Source of the DNA: Cherax quadricarinatus
Taxonomy: Eukaryota > Arthropoda > Malacostraca > Decapoda > Parastacidae
DNA length: 64,000 nt
NCBI RefSeq assembly: GCF_038502225.1
Contig: NC_091325.1
Span: 26,337,865 to 26,401,864 of the forward strand
Direction: 5' to 3'
The position numbers were made by a program, and so were the translations under genes. Below, in pieces: positions 1 through 10,303 of the stretch (its first letter is position 1; each line of letters starts with the position of its first letter). Below the pieces are notes generated by a model. That model was not told the origin of the DNA. It searched no databases and was given only the letters and a program-made list of their open reading frames with translations.

Positions 1-2
1 AA

Positions 3-3000
3 AATAAATTTCTTGAATCAGATCCATCTGAGGATGAAATTAAAAATCTTTTGGATACTTTTAGTGATCAACAATTAAGGTGGACAGGAGTACAGGCTAT
101 CTGCCGTAAAACTCTGTCACAGAGACCTACTACTAGTGGTCAAACACCTGTTACACCTGTAACAACAACAAGTGTCCCATTACCAAGCTTACCTACATTG
201 TCATTACCTATTTTCCAAGGTCATAATTATGAAGAATTCATTAGTGGGTTTCAATCCATAGTAAATTCACGAACTGACATAGATGAGATTGCCAAGTTCA
301 ATTACCTTAAATGTCTTGTGAAGGGAGAACCCTATGAACTAATTAAGTCATTTCCGGTGGTTAAAGATAATTATCAAATAGCCTTACGTGTCTTAGCAGA
401 CAATTACTTCGATGCTGACAAGGCCAGAGTTAGACATGCAGTCTTAATATCAAGCTTGAAGCCACCCAAACATTATTATTCAGACTTACAGGCATTTAGA
501 ATCACATTAGACAATAGTCTCAGATCTCTAGGTGCTAAATATGACCTAAGGCAATGTGATTGGTTTATAAGTGGTATTGTACAGGATAAGCTGTCACCAC
601 AAACTATTGAACGATTAAATATTATGTTCAATAAACGCTATTTCACTTGTGAGGAAATTAGCAATGGTTTACAAACAATAGTTTCATGCATGCAAGCAAC
701 GAGACAAGATGAAGAATCCACACATCCAGTGGATAATAAACCTTCAACTCAGTATAAAAAGAGTATACCTACTCCCACTAAACCACATAATGGGAAATCC
801 CATATAGGCATTTATCAAGCTGTGAATACAACAGACAGTAAACAGACTGTCATACATAAACGTACTCCAAAATGTGTACTTTGTGATGGAACACATTGGG
901 CACAGTATTGTATTCAATACACATCAATGGAGGCACGTAAACAACGTGGTCATCAGCTGAAAAGGTGTATCAAGTGTTTAGGTGAACACAAGGGAGGTAA
1001 ATGCTCACTGAAGAAGTGTTTTAAATGCAAGGGTATGCATCATACTGCATTATGCCCAAATACTTTTGCTGAACAGCAGCAGACTTCCACAGAATCAGGA
1101 AGTCAACAAGCAACAGCATTAAATGTGAGAGATAAGTTTAAAGCAACTGCTCTCCCGATAGCTCGAGTTGAGTTATCTAATAAATTGCACAAAACTAATG
1201 TGCTAACATTATTTGATCAAGGCTCACAAAGGTCCTTCATAAGAAGAACAGTGTTGCAGAAACTGAATAAACAACCCTATGCCAAAATACAGTTAGATAT
1301 AGCTGGTTTTCTCCACAATTCTGGTAAACAGACATATGACCTAGCCAGAATCACTGTTGGTCTAAGAAACAGGAAAAAGACAGTAGAAGCTGTGGTAGTA
1401 GATGATTTGCCTAAGTCTGTGCAGATCCAGGGATTAAAAGAAACAGTTGCAGCACTAAAAGCAGCTAAGGTCAAGTTAGCCTGTCCTGACATACAGACGG
1501 ACACAATTAGTCCAATTGATTTAATCATTGGAAGTGATTATTATCACTGTTTTGTGCAAAATATAGTAAGTAAACATGATGTTCACTTGCTGAAAACAGC
1601 AGGAGGCCACATGATATGTGGTCCCATTCCCTCTCAAAGTGGGAAAGAAGCTGATATTGATTCAGTGGAAAATGTACTAGTTACCAGAATAACCGCTGAT
1701 CATGTACCACAGCAAAAATTATCATTACTGGAAGAAATGAATGAACCAGTTGATAAGTTGTGGGATTTAGATGCGATAGGTATTGATGTAAATAAACCAA
1801 GCCCACAAGAGTCTCAGACTTATAACCAATATTTGAACACTGTCAAATATAAAGATGGACAGTATTGGGTTAGGTTACCATGGAAATTAAATCCACCACA
1901 TCTGCCTAGCAATTATCGCATGGCTTTCGGACAAATGAAAGCACAAATACATGAGCTCAGGAAGAATCCAGAGCTACTGACTGTTTATGATAATATCATA
2001 CAAGAACAGTTGGACAATAAATTCATTGAGGAAATAGTCGAAGATAAGTTGAAGACAGAAGCTCATTATCTCCCGCACTATGGAGTCAGAAAAGATTCTG
2101 AAACCACTCCACTACGTGTTGTATATAATTGCAGTGCACGTGCAAATAAAGATGTAGCAAGTCTTAATGATTGTCTGATGACCGGACCCTCACTAACTGA
2201 GAAGCTTGGAGACGTGCTTATAAAATTTCGCACAAACCCATATGCCTACACGGCTGATATTTCCAAAGCTTTCTTAAGAGTAGGACTACAAGAAATAGAT
2301 AGAGATTATACTCGATTCTTGTGGCCTGAAAATCCACATGATCCTCAAAATCCTGTGAAAACTTATCGTTTCAAATCAGTATTGTTTGGTGCAACATCCT
2401 CTCCATTCTTACTAGAAGCTACTCTAAATACACATTTGAAGAAATCTGAAAGTCCCTTCAAAGAAATCTTAAAGAAAAGTTTCTATGTGGACAATCTTCA
2501 AGGTACTTTGAATAAAGAGGAGGATTTGAAATCCTTATACAGAGAAGCTAACATGGAGATGAAAGAAGCAAACATGCCTCTAAGGATGTGGAATACAAAC
2601 TCAAAGCAATTAAGGGAACTTATCAAGGAAGATTTCCCTGAAACTGAAAATCCTGATTGCAACAATATGCTGGGACTTAATTGGAACACACAGGAAGATA
2701 CTTTGAGTCTCAAAAGGATAAACAATAAATCATGCAGTACACTCACTAAACGTAGTTTACTGTCAGAGGTATCACAATGTTTTGATCCTCTAGGACTCGT
2801 CTCACCAATTACCATAAAAGGTAAAATGCTTATGCAAGATGCATGGAAACTCAAAATTGGATGGGATGAAAACTTGCCTCTAGAAATGAGTAAAGCATGG
2901 GATGAAATATCCAAGGAGTTTAAGCAACTTCATCAAATTAAATTTCCCAGACAAATAGGTCAAGAGGGAAACAAGTACACATTACATGTGTTCTGTGATG

Positions 3001-5105
3001 CGTCAACCAAAGGTTATGGTGCTGTAGCTTACATGAGTAATGCTGAAGGAAGTACACTAATTACTTCAAAGGCCAGGGTAGCACCCTTGAAGGTCAGAAC
3101 AGTACCACAATTGGAACTGACAGCACTCTATGTAGGTACAAAATTAGCTGTCTATCTCAACAAAGTACTTGATCATCTCACTATTGAGAAAACCGTGATC
3201 TGGAGTGATAATGAAGCAGTTCTCCAGTGGTTAAGAAATAATAAGAGTAAGCTGGTCTATGTACAGAACAGAGTAGCAGAAATAAAAGAGATGCAGAGAG
3301 ATTATCTCTTTCTCCACGTCTCTACCCAAGAGAATCCAGCTGACATGTTGTCACGTGGTGTCCCACTCAAGAAATTTGTGGATAATAAATTATGGCTCCA
3401 CGGTCCGAACTGGCTCTCTGATGAAAATAACTGGCCTCAGCAAAAAGCTCACATTATGCCAGAAGAAACAGTCTGCTTGAACACAGCAGAAATAAGTTGT
3501 GTAAATACTGCAGACACAACAGAAATAGTCATTGATGGATCTAAATACTCATCTTTGGGTAAACTATTAAGAGTTACAGCTCTTGTCTTTGAATTCATTA
3601 AAGGAATAAAACCTGATTATGAATGTCTTGAACCCATTAAATACTGGGTGAAACTAATACAGAAAGATGTTTTCTCTACAGAATATAAATGTCTAGAAAC
3701 ACAAGATAAATCCCCAAAGAAACCTGTCATGATTAATTCTTTAGGACTTTATCTTGACTCAGAAAAGATTATAAGATGTCGAGGAAGAATTCATAATTCT
3801 TCACTACCTAAAGAAGCCATACATCCAGTATTGATCCCCAAGAATCATTGGCTAACAAAACTGATTGTGCAAAACTCCCACAGTAACGTGTTACATGGTG
3901 GGGTAGCTGATACACTTTGTCATATACGACAATCCTACTGGATACCTCAAGGTCGACAAAGTGTGAAAAAACAAATAAAGGACTGTATTACTTGTCGTCA
4001 CTACGATATGCGAGTATGTCAGTATCCAGGTCCACCTCCATATCCCTCTGAAAGAGTTTGTCATATCACTCCATTTGAGGTGACAGGTGTAGATTACACT
4101 GGACCAATAATTTTAACCGAAACAGTTGACAAAGTTCCCATCAAGGTGTACATCTGTTTGTTCACTTGTGCTACAACTAGAGCAGTACATCTAGAAGTAG
4201 CCACTGACATGTCTGCTGAAACCTTTATCAAATTATTCAGAAGGTTTGCAGCCAGAAGGGCATGTCCCAGACTGATGATTTCAGATAATGCAACGAACTT
4301 TGTTGCTGGTGCTGCTTATATAAGCAAGATCTTTGATCAACCAGAAGTACAACAGATGCTGAATCAACGCAGTTGTCGTTGGAGATACATTCCTCCTAAA
4401 TCTCCATGGCACGGCGGATTTTATGAAAGAATGATCGGCATTGTAAAACGTTGTTTAAGGAAGACTCTTCATCGTCAGAGAATAGACTTAGAAGAATTCA
4501 GTACAGTTGTGACTGAAATAGAAAATAGAGTCAACAACAGACCTCTAACTTATGTTACCGATGATCTGGACAATTTAGAAGTGTTAAGTCCATCTCATTT
4601 ACTACATGGCAGAAGGCTCGAACCTGTTCCTCCCATGAATGATAAAGAAATCATAGAGGATCCTACTTATTTCGAACCTGAGCAACTCAGACGTAAATTC
4701 AAACACCTTAATAAAGTGATTGAACGTTGGGAGAAAATTTGGCGAGAAGACTATCTCACCTCATTGAGAGAACACTTCTATGGAGCTGGTGTTCCTGAAA
4801 ATCATAAGTCCTTAAGACCTGGTGACATAGTGACCATCGACAATGATGGTCCGAGGTCCCAATGGCCACTTGGAAAAATTGTGACCATATATCCTGATGC
4901 AAATGGAATCATCAGGACAGTTGATGTTTTGAGCAAAGGTGTAGTGAATAAGCGGACAATAAATAAACTAGTGCCGTTAGAATTACACAGTGTTGAAAAC
5001 AAAATTAGTGATTCTCCAGAAACCAAACAGACTAAAACTGTTCAAAAAAGACAAGCAGCAGTGGTGGCGAGTGAGAAAATCAAATTAATGTTAAGTGATG
5101 AATAG
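3..5105 (+). CDS. BEL/Pao retrotransposon gag-pol polyprotein, copy 1 (5' end outside window)
   Basis: Single open frame encoding the BEL/Pao polyprotein that packages, reverse-transcribes and integrates the element. The frame is open from base 3. Compared with copy 2 (ATG at 20411) about 60 N-terminal codons lie upstream of the window. Domains in order, counted from the codon at 51: DUF1759 gag-like region (about 50-200), CCHC zinc knuckles (about 274-335), DUF1758 aspartic protease with FDQGSQRSF (D389, so DQG rather than DSG), reverse transcriptase with ADISKAFLRV and FYVDNLQGT (about 812), RNase H with FCDAST (about 980), H2C2 integrase zinc site (about 1275-1325), DDE integrase core (VDYTG, SDNATNF, HGGFYERM) and DUF5641 (about 1540-1640). 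It ends in TAG at 5103, 32 bases before the LTR. No internal stop or frameshift is visible. The second catalytic RT residue is Asn (YVDN) instead of Asp in both copies. Confidence 0.95.
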   Translation, partial: NKFLESDPSEDEIKNLLDTFSDQQLRWTGVQAICRKTLSQRPTTSGQTPVTPVTTTSVPLPSLPTLSLPIFQGHNYEEFISGFQSIVNSRTDIDEIAKFNYLKCLVKGEPYELIKSFPVVKDNYQIALRVLADNYFDADKARVRHAVLISSLKPPKHYYSDLQAFRITLDNSLRSLGAKYDLRQCDWFISGIVQDKLSPQTIERLNIMFNKRYFTCEEISNGLQTIVSCMQATRQDEESTHPVDNKPSTQYKKSIPTPTKPHNGKSHIGIYQAVNTTDSKQTVIHKRTPKCVLCDGTHWAQYCIQYTSMEARKQRGHQLKRCIKCLGEHKGGKCSLKKCFKCKGMHHTALCPNTFAEQQQTSTESGSQQATALNVRDKFKATALPIARVELSNKLHKTNVLTLFDQGSQRSFIRRTVLQKLNKQPYAKIQLDIAGFLHNSGKQTYDLARITVGLRNRKKTVEAVVVDDLPKSVQIQGLKETVAALKAAKVKLACPDIQTDTISPIDLIIGSDYYHCFVQNIVSKHDVHLLKTAGGHMICGPIPSQSGKEADIDSVENVLVTRITADHVPQQKLSLLEEMNEPVDKLWDLDAIGIDVNKPSPQESQTYNQYLNTVKYKDGQYWVRLPWKLNPPHLPSNYRMAFGQMKAQIHELRKNPELLTVYDNIIQEQLDNKFIEEIVEDKLKTEAHYLPHYGVRKDSETTPLRVVYNCSARANKDVASLNDCLMTGPSLTEKLGDVLIKFRTNPYAYTADISKAFLRVGLQEIDRDYTRFLWPENPHDPQNPVKTYRFKSVLFGATSSPFLLEATLNTHLKKSESPFKEILKKSFYVDNLQGTLNKEEDLKSLYREANMEMKEANMPLRMWNTNSKQLRELIKEDFPETENPDCNNMLGLNWNTQEDTLSLKRINNKSCSTLTKRSLLSEVSQCFDPLGLVSPITIKGKMLMQDAWKLKIGWDENLPLEMSKAWDEISKEFKQLHQIKFPRQIGQEGNKYTLHVFCDASTKGYGAVAYMSNAEGSTLITSKARVAPLKVRTVPQLELTALYVGTKLAVYLNKVLDHLTIEKTVIWSDNEAVLQWLRNNKSKLVYVQNRVAEIKEMQRDYLFLHVSTQENPADMLSRGVPLKKFVDNKLWLHGPNWLSDENNWPQQKAHIMPEETVCLNTAEISCVNTADTTEIVIDGSKYSSLGKLLRVTALVFEFIKGIKPDYECLEPIKYWVKLIQKDVFSTEYKCLETQDKSPKKPVMINSLGLYLDSEKIIRCRGRIHNSSLPKEAIHPVLIPKNHWLTKLIVQNSHSNVLHGGVADTLCHIRQSYWIPQGRQSVKKQIKDCITCRHYDMRVCQYPGPPPYPSERVCHITPFEVTGVDYTGPIILTETVDKVPIKVYICLFTCATTRAVHLEVATDMSAETFIKLFRRFAARRACPRLMISDNATNFVAGAAYISKIFDQPEVQQMLNQRSCRWRYIPPKSPWHGGFYERMIGIVKRCLRKTLHRQRIDLEEFSTVVTEIENRVNNRPLTYVTDDLDNLEVLSPSHLLHGRRLEPVPPMNDKEIIEDPTYFEPEQLRRKFKHLNKVIERWEKIWREDYLTSLREHFYGAGVPENHKSLRPGDIVTIDNDGPRSQWPLGKIVTIYPDANGIIRTVDVLSKGVVNKRTINKLVPLELHSVENKISDSPETKQTKTVQKRQAAVVASEKIKLMLSDE

Positions 5106-5731
5106 TTCACCTGCAGCGAACCTCCGCCGCCCCCCAGTGTGGAGAAATTTTCTCCAGGAGGGGGGTATCAGCCCCCTTCAGCCCTTTCAGCCCTGAGGGG
5201 CCAAGCCCTCTCAGAAGGGGCGAGCGTCTTGTTTACTGCTAGAGTGAGTAATTGATCACAGATGCTATGTCACGTAGTCAAGTGACCTCTGCTCCTTGCA
5301 GCGGTGTTGCAAAGTGTATTTTTATAAGAGACAGTACATTCTTACTTAGCAGGACAATTAAGGAAAATCCTGCTCCCACTTTATTACCATAGTAAAGATA
5401 GTGTACATTGTTGTCTATGCTTAAGGCAGCAAGAAACAAACATTCTGCTTTGCTTCATCGAGGAGGTGACAAGAATGCAAGGTACTAGGTCAGCATTTTT
5501 TTTTTGTGTATTAGGGCAGTGACGGCTTGGGGTGGTGTGGCGTCATAAGAACATAAGAACATAAGAACATAAGAACGAAGGAACACTGCAGAAGGCCTAC
5601 TGGCCCATGCGAGGCAGGTCCAAGTCTCCTACCGGCTTAAGCCAATGCACCCAACCTAGTCAGGTCAGGTCACATTGACTTAAGGGAGGAACACGGCAAC
5701 CGACCTGTTAGCACAAGCTATCAGGTCTAAC

Positions 5732-8677
5732 TCACACCCACCCACATCTACTCATGTATTTATCCAACCTATTTTTAAAGCTACACAACGTTCTGGCCTC
5801 TATAACGGTACTTGGGAGTTTGTTCCACTCATCCACAACTCTATTACCAAACCAGTACTTTCCTATATCCTTCCTGAATCTGAATTTTTCCAACTTAAAA
5901 CCATTGCTGCGAGTCCTGTCTAGGCTAGATATTTTCAGCACACTATTTACATCCCCTTTATTTATTCCTGTCTTCCATTTATACACCTCAATCATATCCC
6001 CCCTAATTCTACGTCTTTCTAGAGAGTGCAGTTTCAGGGCCCTTAGTCTATCCTCATAGGGAAGGTTTCTGATACATGGGATCATCTTTGTCATCCTCCT
6101 TTGTACATTTTCCAGAGAATTTATATCCATTCTGTAATACGGTGACCAAAACTGTGCAGCATAATCTAAATGAGGCCTAACCAAGGATGTATAGAGTTGA
6201 AGAACAACCTGAGGACTCCTATTATTTATGCTTCTTGATATGAAGCCAAGGATTCTATTAGCTTTATTGCGAACACTTATGCACTGTTGTCTTGGTTTCA
6301 GATTACTGCTAACCAGAACTCCTAAATCTTTTTCGCAATCCGTAATATTAAGATCTACATTATTTAGTTTATATGTGGCATGGTTATTGTCCTGTCCAAC
6401 ATTTAGAACTTTGCATTTGTCTATATTAAACTGCATCTGCCACTTCTCCGACCACTGCATCAGTCTATTCAAATCTTCCTGGAGTGCTCGAATGTCCTCG
6501 TCAGAATGAATTCGACGGCCTATTTTGGTGTCATCGGCAAACTTGCCGATGTCGCTCTTTATGCCCTCATCTATGTCGTTTATGTAGATTGTGAACAGCA
6601 GGGGGCCCAACACCGACCCCTGTGGAACACCGCTCGTGACGCTTCCCCACTCTGATTTCTCCCCATTTATGCAAACTCTCTGCTGCCTATTTGTCAACCA
6701 TGCCTCTATCCAGGAAAAAATTTCTCCTCCTATTCCATGTGCTTTAATTTTCCTCAATAGTCTCTGATGTGGGACCCTGTCAAAAGCCTTACTGAAGTCC
6801 ATATACACAATATCATATTCATTACCATGATCTACCTCCTCAAATACCTTAGTGAAAAAAGTTAATAAATTCGTAAGGCAGGAACGCCCCTTTGTAAAAC
6901 CATGCTGAGATTCGTTGATTAATTTATGCTTTTCAAGATGGCTACGAACTGCCTCGGCAATTATTGATTCCATAAATTTTCCCACTATGGAGGTTAGGCT
7001 TATTGGTCTATAGTTCGAAGCTAAGGACCTGTCACCTGCTTTGAAAATAGGTATCACATTTGCCATTTTCCACTTATCTGGCACCATGCCAGTTTGTAGT
7101 GATATGTTGAAAAGATTAGCCAAAGGTGTGCTAAGCTCCTCTTTACATTCCTTTAGAACCCTTGCATACAGTTCATCAGGGCCTGGGGATTTGTTAGGTT
7201 TTAATTTATCTATTTGCCTAAGGACCATGTCACTTGTGACCCTAATAGTGCACAGTTTATTATCGTCCTGTTCTACATAATTTATCATTACTGGAATATC
7301 GCTGGTATCCTCCTGTGTAAAAACTGAGAGGAAGTATGTGTTAAAAATTCTACACATTTCCTTATCACTGTCAGTGAGCTGACCCGAGGAACTTTTGAGT
7401 GGGCCTATCTTGTCCCTGATCTTACTTCTGTATACCTGAAAGAATCCTTTTGGGTTAGTCTTCGATTCTTTTGCAACTTTAACCTCATAATCTCTTTTTG
7501 CTTTTCTAATTCCCTTTTTTATTTCTCTCTTTAACTGAATATATCGATTTCTTAATTGCCCCTCTCCTCTTTTGATTTGCCTATATATGCCTCTCTTTTG
7601 ACCAATCAGATATTTTAATCTATTGTTCATCCATTTAGGATCATTTTTGTTTGATCTGATTTCCCTATTTGGAACATAATTTGACTGAGCAGCTAGAACT
7701 ATGCCCTGGAAAGCATCATATCGGCAACCATCACCACCTACCTGACCCTTAGTCAGGTCATTCCAGTTCAGCCCACCTAAGTAATTTTTCAGTCCTATGA
7801 AATCAGCCAAGCGAAAGTCAGGGACGGAGGCTTGATTGCCATTATTAGGGGAATTCCATGATATATTAAAACTGAGTGATTTGTGATCACTCTCCCCAAG
7901 CTCATCATTAACCTCAAGATTATTAATTAGTGTTTCCCTACTGGCAAGAACCAAGTCAAGGAGGTTATTTCCCCTAGTTGGCTCTGTCACAAACTGTTTT
8001 AAAAAACAATCCTGGATCGTATCAAGAAAGTCACCTGACTCTAAATTTCCTGTCAAATTGCTCCAGTCAATCTGTCTATAGTTGAAATCTCCCATTAGCA
8101 CAACATTTTCGTATGTAGATGCCTTACGAATTTCGTCCCATAGAAGTTTACTGCACTCCCTATCAAGATTTGGGGCCCTGTAAATCACACCCAAAATTAG
8201 TTTTTCTCGGCCCTCGAGAAGCTGTAACCAAACAGATTCAGTGGCTGACGCTTCTAATTTAATATCTTGTCTAACACAACAATTTAAATTGTCTCTGACA
8301 TACATCGCTACTCCACCACCTTTCCTGTTGACCCTGTCAGTGTGGAATAATTTATAGCCTTGTATGTGACATTCAGAGGGCATCTCTCTATCTTTCAGAT
8401 TGAGCCAGGTCTCTGTTATAGCAATAATATCTATGTTTCCTGCACTTGCAATTAATCTTAGCTCATCTATCTTATTTCTAACACTCCTGCTATTAGTATA
8501 GTAAACCTTAAGGGAGCTAGTCCCTTGCTGCCCTCTGCTGTCCCCCTTTGTTTGCTGACCTGTTCTATTGTCTTTATTTATAACTTCATGCTGAATGCCT
8601 TTTATACATTTACTGTTTCCAACCCTAGTGTTGCAACCTGCTTGTTTCCCACACACACCCATACCTCTATCTTCCAT
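5732..8677 (-). CDS. CR1 ORF2: AP endonuclease-reverse transcriptase, intact 981 codons
   Basis: Catalyses target-primed reverse transcription of the LINE RNA. The N-terminal endonuclease/exonuclease/phosphatase domain (about residues 55-280) shows TNSRSVRNKIDEL, ITETWL, GVIYRAPN, MGDFNYRQIDW and SDHKS. The reverse transcriptase (about 490-760) shows KSPGPDELYARVL, YRPISLTSIVGK, YMDFSKAFDRVPH, SGVPQGSVLGPLLF and the catalytic box FADDTKIG, that is FADD in place of YADD. A thumb region with LVRPHLDYAAQFWSP follows. No stop or frameshift occurs in 981 codons. The ATG (8677-8675) overlaps the ORF1 stop by one base (TGATG), which suggests termination-reinitiation. CR1 is supported by the ORF1 esterase and the 8-bp 3' repeat; L2-like clades are the alternative. 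Confidence 0.92.
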   Translation of the reverse strand: MEDRGMGVCGKQAGCNTRVGNSKCIKGIQHEVINKDNRTGQQTKGDSRGQQGTSSLKVYYTNSRSVRNKIDELRLIASAGNIDIIAITETWLNLKDREMPSECHIQGYKLFHTDRVNRKGGGVAMYVRDNLNCCVRQDIKLEASATESVWLQLLEGREKLILGVIYRAPNLDRECSKLLWDEIRKASTYENVVLMGDFNYRQIDWSNLTGNLESGDFLDTIQDCFLKQFVTEPTRGNNLLDLVLASRETLINNLEVNDELGESDHKSLSFNISWNSPNNGNQASVPDFRLADFIGLKNYLGGLNWNDLTKGQVGGDGCRYDAFQGIVLAAQSNYVPNREIRSNKNDPKWMNNRLKYLIGQKRGIYRQIKRGEGQLRNRYIQLKREIKKGIRKAKRDYEVKVAKESKTNPKGFFQVYRSKIRDKIGPLKSSSGQLTDSDKEMCRIFNTYFLSVFTQEDTSDIPVMINYVEQDDNKLCTIRVTSDMVLRQIDKLKPNKSPGPDELYARVLKECKEELSTPLANLFNISLQTGMVPDKWKMANVIPIFKAGDRSLASNYRPISLTSIVGKFMESIIAEAVRSHLEKHKLINESQHGFTKGRSCLTNLLTFFTKVFEEVDHGNEYDIVYMDFSKAFDRVPHQRLLRKIKAHGIGGEIFSWIEAWLTNRQQRVCINGEKSEWGSVTSGVPQGSVLGPLLFTIYINDIDEGIKSDIGKFADDTKIGRRIHSDEDIRALQEDLNRLMQWSEKWQMQFNIDKCKVLNVGQDNNHATYKLNNVDLNITDCEKDLGVLVSSNLKPRQQCISVRNKANRILGFISRSINNRSPQVVLQLYTSLVRPHLDYAAQFWSPYYRMDINSLENVQRRMTKMIPCIRNLPYEDRLRALKLHSLERRRIRGDMIEVYKWKTGINKGDVNSVLKISSLDRTRSNGFKLEKFRFRKDIGKYWFGNRVVDEWNKLPSTVIEARTLCSFKNRLDKYMSRCGWV

Positions 8678-9579
8678 CAGTTTAAAATCATAGGCATTTC
8701 ACCAATGGCCTTCTCAATCGAGTCTGCAAGTGCTACCACCCCTGACCCAGAGAGATGTACCCCATCCCTTGCATACATATCATGTTTGCCATAAAAGTTG
8801 TTCCAGTTGTCAATGAATGGGATTGCAAGTTCCTTGCAGTATCTGTCTAGCCAGCAATTTACACCAATTGCCCTAGACAACCATTCATTTCCTACTCCCC
8901 TTCTAGGCAAGATGCTACATATGATTGGGATCCCTCCCTTAGACTTAATGAAATCTATAGCTGACCTGTACTTATCTAGCAGCTCTTCTCTCCTACCCTT
9001 CCCAATATCATTTCCACCAGCACTGAGACAGATAATGGGCTTGTTCCCATTACCTGACATGATATTATCCAGCCTGTTGACAATGTCCCCAACACCAGCT
9101 CCAGGGAAGCACACTCTATCTCTCATCTTCTTATTCCTATTACAAAAAGCACGGTCAATATATCTTACCTGAGAGTCACCAACCACAAGAATGCGCTTAC
9201 CTTCATTAGCAGGGGCAGTAGTACCCTTACCTTCACTGGCCACTGAAGTACATTCATCCTGGAGAACAGAGAAGCGATTTCCTACCTTCAGATCTTCACT
9301 CTTAACTTTCCTTATTCTGATGCGCCTCCCATTACTGTGAACAACTCGCCACTTGTAGCAGGTGCTGGGCTGCACCTCACTGCTGGTAGCCGTTGCTACC
9401 TCCCCAACTACAGCCTCCTTACAGCGAGAGACAGACTGCACCTCACTGCTAGAAGTCTCATTCCCCACAACTCCAGCCACCTCACACTCTCTCCCAGACC
9501 CATTGAGGTGGACCTTCAGCCTCCTAATCTCCTCCTGGAGAAGCAAGACCTCCTCCTTCAACTCTCCAACCTCGCCAGA
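8677..9579 (-). CDS. CR1 ORF1: coiled coil plus SGNH/GDSL esterase-like domain, 5' truncated
   Basis: ORF1 of CR1 elements encodes a particle protein, and several lineages carry an esterase domain. An SGNH/GDSL hydrolase-like domain fills the C-terminal half. Block I is VVGDSQVRYIDRAF, with the Ser of GDS. Block III is SAGGND, and the Asp-His pair sits in ARDGVHLSGSG. The N-terminus is Leu/Glu-rich (LLLQEEIRRLK) and likely coiled coil. No ATG opens the frame. The first methionine offered for this frame is really a TTG at 9561, and the frame is open to the insertion junction at about 9579, so the natural start was lost with the 5' end. Its TGA at 8679-8677 overlaps the ORF2 ATG. Confidence 0.82.
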   Translation of the reverse strand, partial: SGEVGELKEEVLLLQEEIRRLKVHLNGSGRECEVAGVVGNETSSSEVQSVSRCKEAVVGEVATATSSEVQPSTCYKWRVVHSNGRRIRIRKVKSEDLKVGNRFSVLQDECTSVASEGKGTTAPANEGKRILVVGDSQVRYIDRAFCNRNKKMRDRVCFPGAGVGDIVNRLDNIMSGNGNKPIICLSAGGNDIGKGRREELLDKYRSAIDFIKSKGGIPIICSILPRRGVGNEWLSRAIGVNCWLDRYCKELAIPFIDNWNNFYGKHDMYARDGVHLSGSGVVALADSIEKAIGEMPMILN

Positions 9580-9902
9580 CTATCTTTGACTCTAGGGAGA
9601 GTGACACTGACGCCAGGATACTGATCTGTGCATTAGTGTGAACAAAGTGTCTCAAACACAATAAACACTTAAGAGAAGTGTGATCAGCTTCTCTTGTGAT
9701 ACATTGTGAACAATAAAGACAAATCTTGTGGAACATAGTGTACCAGTGTGCGTTTCCTAGACAATGGAAGACATGGACATCCAAGGACACTTCAGCTTCT
9801 ATCAAGTCACCGATACCTGTCGAAGGTGTTGAGAACACCATAGCTCACGTTACAAAGAGCAAGGTATGTTACGAATTTCTTGTAGATCGGGGGATTGCGC
9901 AA

Positions 9903-10303
9903 TTCTTGAGTCTAGTTTTTTTTAGTTTAATATGTTTATTATGCACCCCATACCCATCCTGTGGGCGGTAGTCAAAAGATTACAGAGGTACATAATTGGT
10001 CCAGGGACTGGACCCCAAAGTTATGATAGCTGAACTAGTCACAAAGGTAATGAACTCCAGGTAGATCTGGTCACTAATCATGGCAAGTTACAGAGGTAAT
10101 GAATCAGCTTCATTCCTATACATGGTTACAGTCATGAACAAATTACAAAGTAATGAACCACTGATACGTCCATACCTGGTCACAATTGTAATGAGTTATA
10201 AATACAAATATTAAGTGGATCATACACCCACACGAGCGCGCGCGCACATACACACACGAGGGCGCACGCACGGACATGTGCACACGAGCATTCTTCTTGA
10301 GTC
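9903..10303 (-). mobile_element. Minus-strand retroposed fragment with 10-bp target duplication
   Basis: Insert 9913-10293 is bounded by TTCTTGAGTC on both sides (9903-9912 and 10294-10303). On the plus strand it begins with an eight-T run, so the inserted strand ends in poly(A), which fits LINE or SINE retroposition. It has many GTTACAAAGGTAATGA-like units and a CG-rich dinucleotide stretch at 10235-10290. I see no coding capacity. The remaining LTR sequence aligns with copy 2 once the insert is removed. Confidence 0.75.

Larger units (their letters stand above)
5545..9579 (-). mobile_element. CR1-type non-LTR retrotransposon, nearly full length
   Basis: Read on the minus strand the element has ORF1 (SGNH/esterase), ORF2 (endonuclease plus reverse transcriptase), a short 3' UTR and a terminal 8-bp tandem repeat, (ATGTTCTT)n, at 5547-5578. 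Short 8-bp 3' repeats are characteristic of CR1 elements. It sits inside the BEL LTR: LTR sequence up to GTGGCGTC at 5544 resumes at about 9580 with CTTTGACTCTAG. The left boundary is sharp, and a few LTR bases are missing at the junction. No clear target duplication is seen, as is common for CR1. The 5' end lies only a few codons upstream of the visible ORF1, so the element is slightly 5'-truncated. Confidence 0.9.

Noticed and set aside
1277..2914. Antisense open frames inside the BEL polyprotein (and their twins at 21857-23383)
   Set aside because: Shadows of the sense frame; no independent domain, and they are shared only because the two copies are nearly identical.
5754..6509. Plus-strand open frames in the CR1 element
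   Set aside because: Antisense to the clear ORF2; no domain and no start context.
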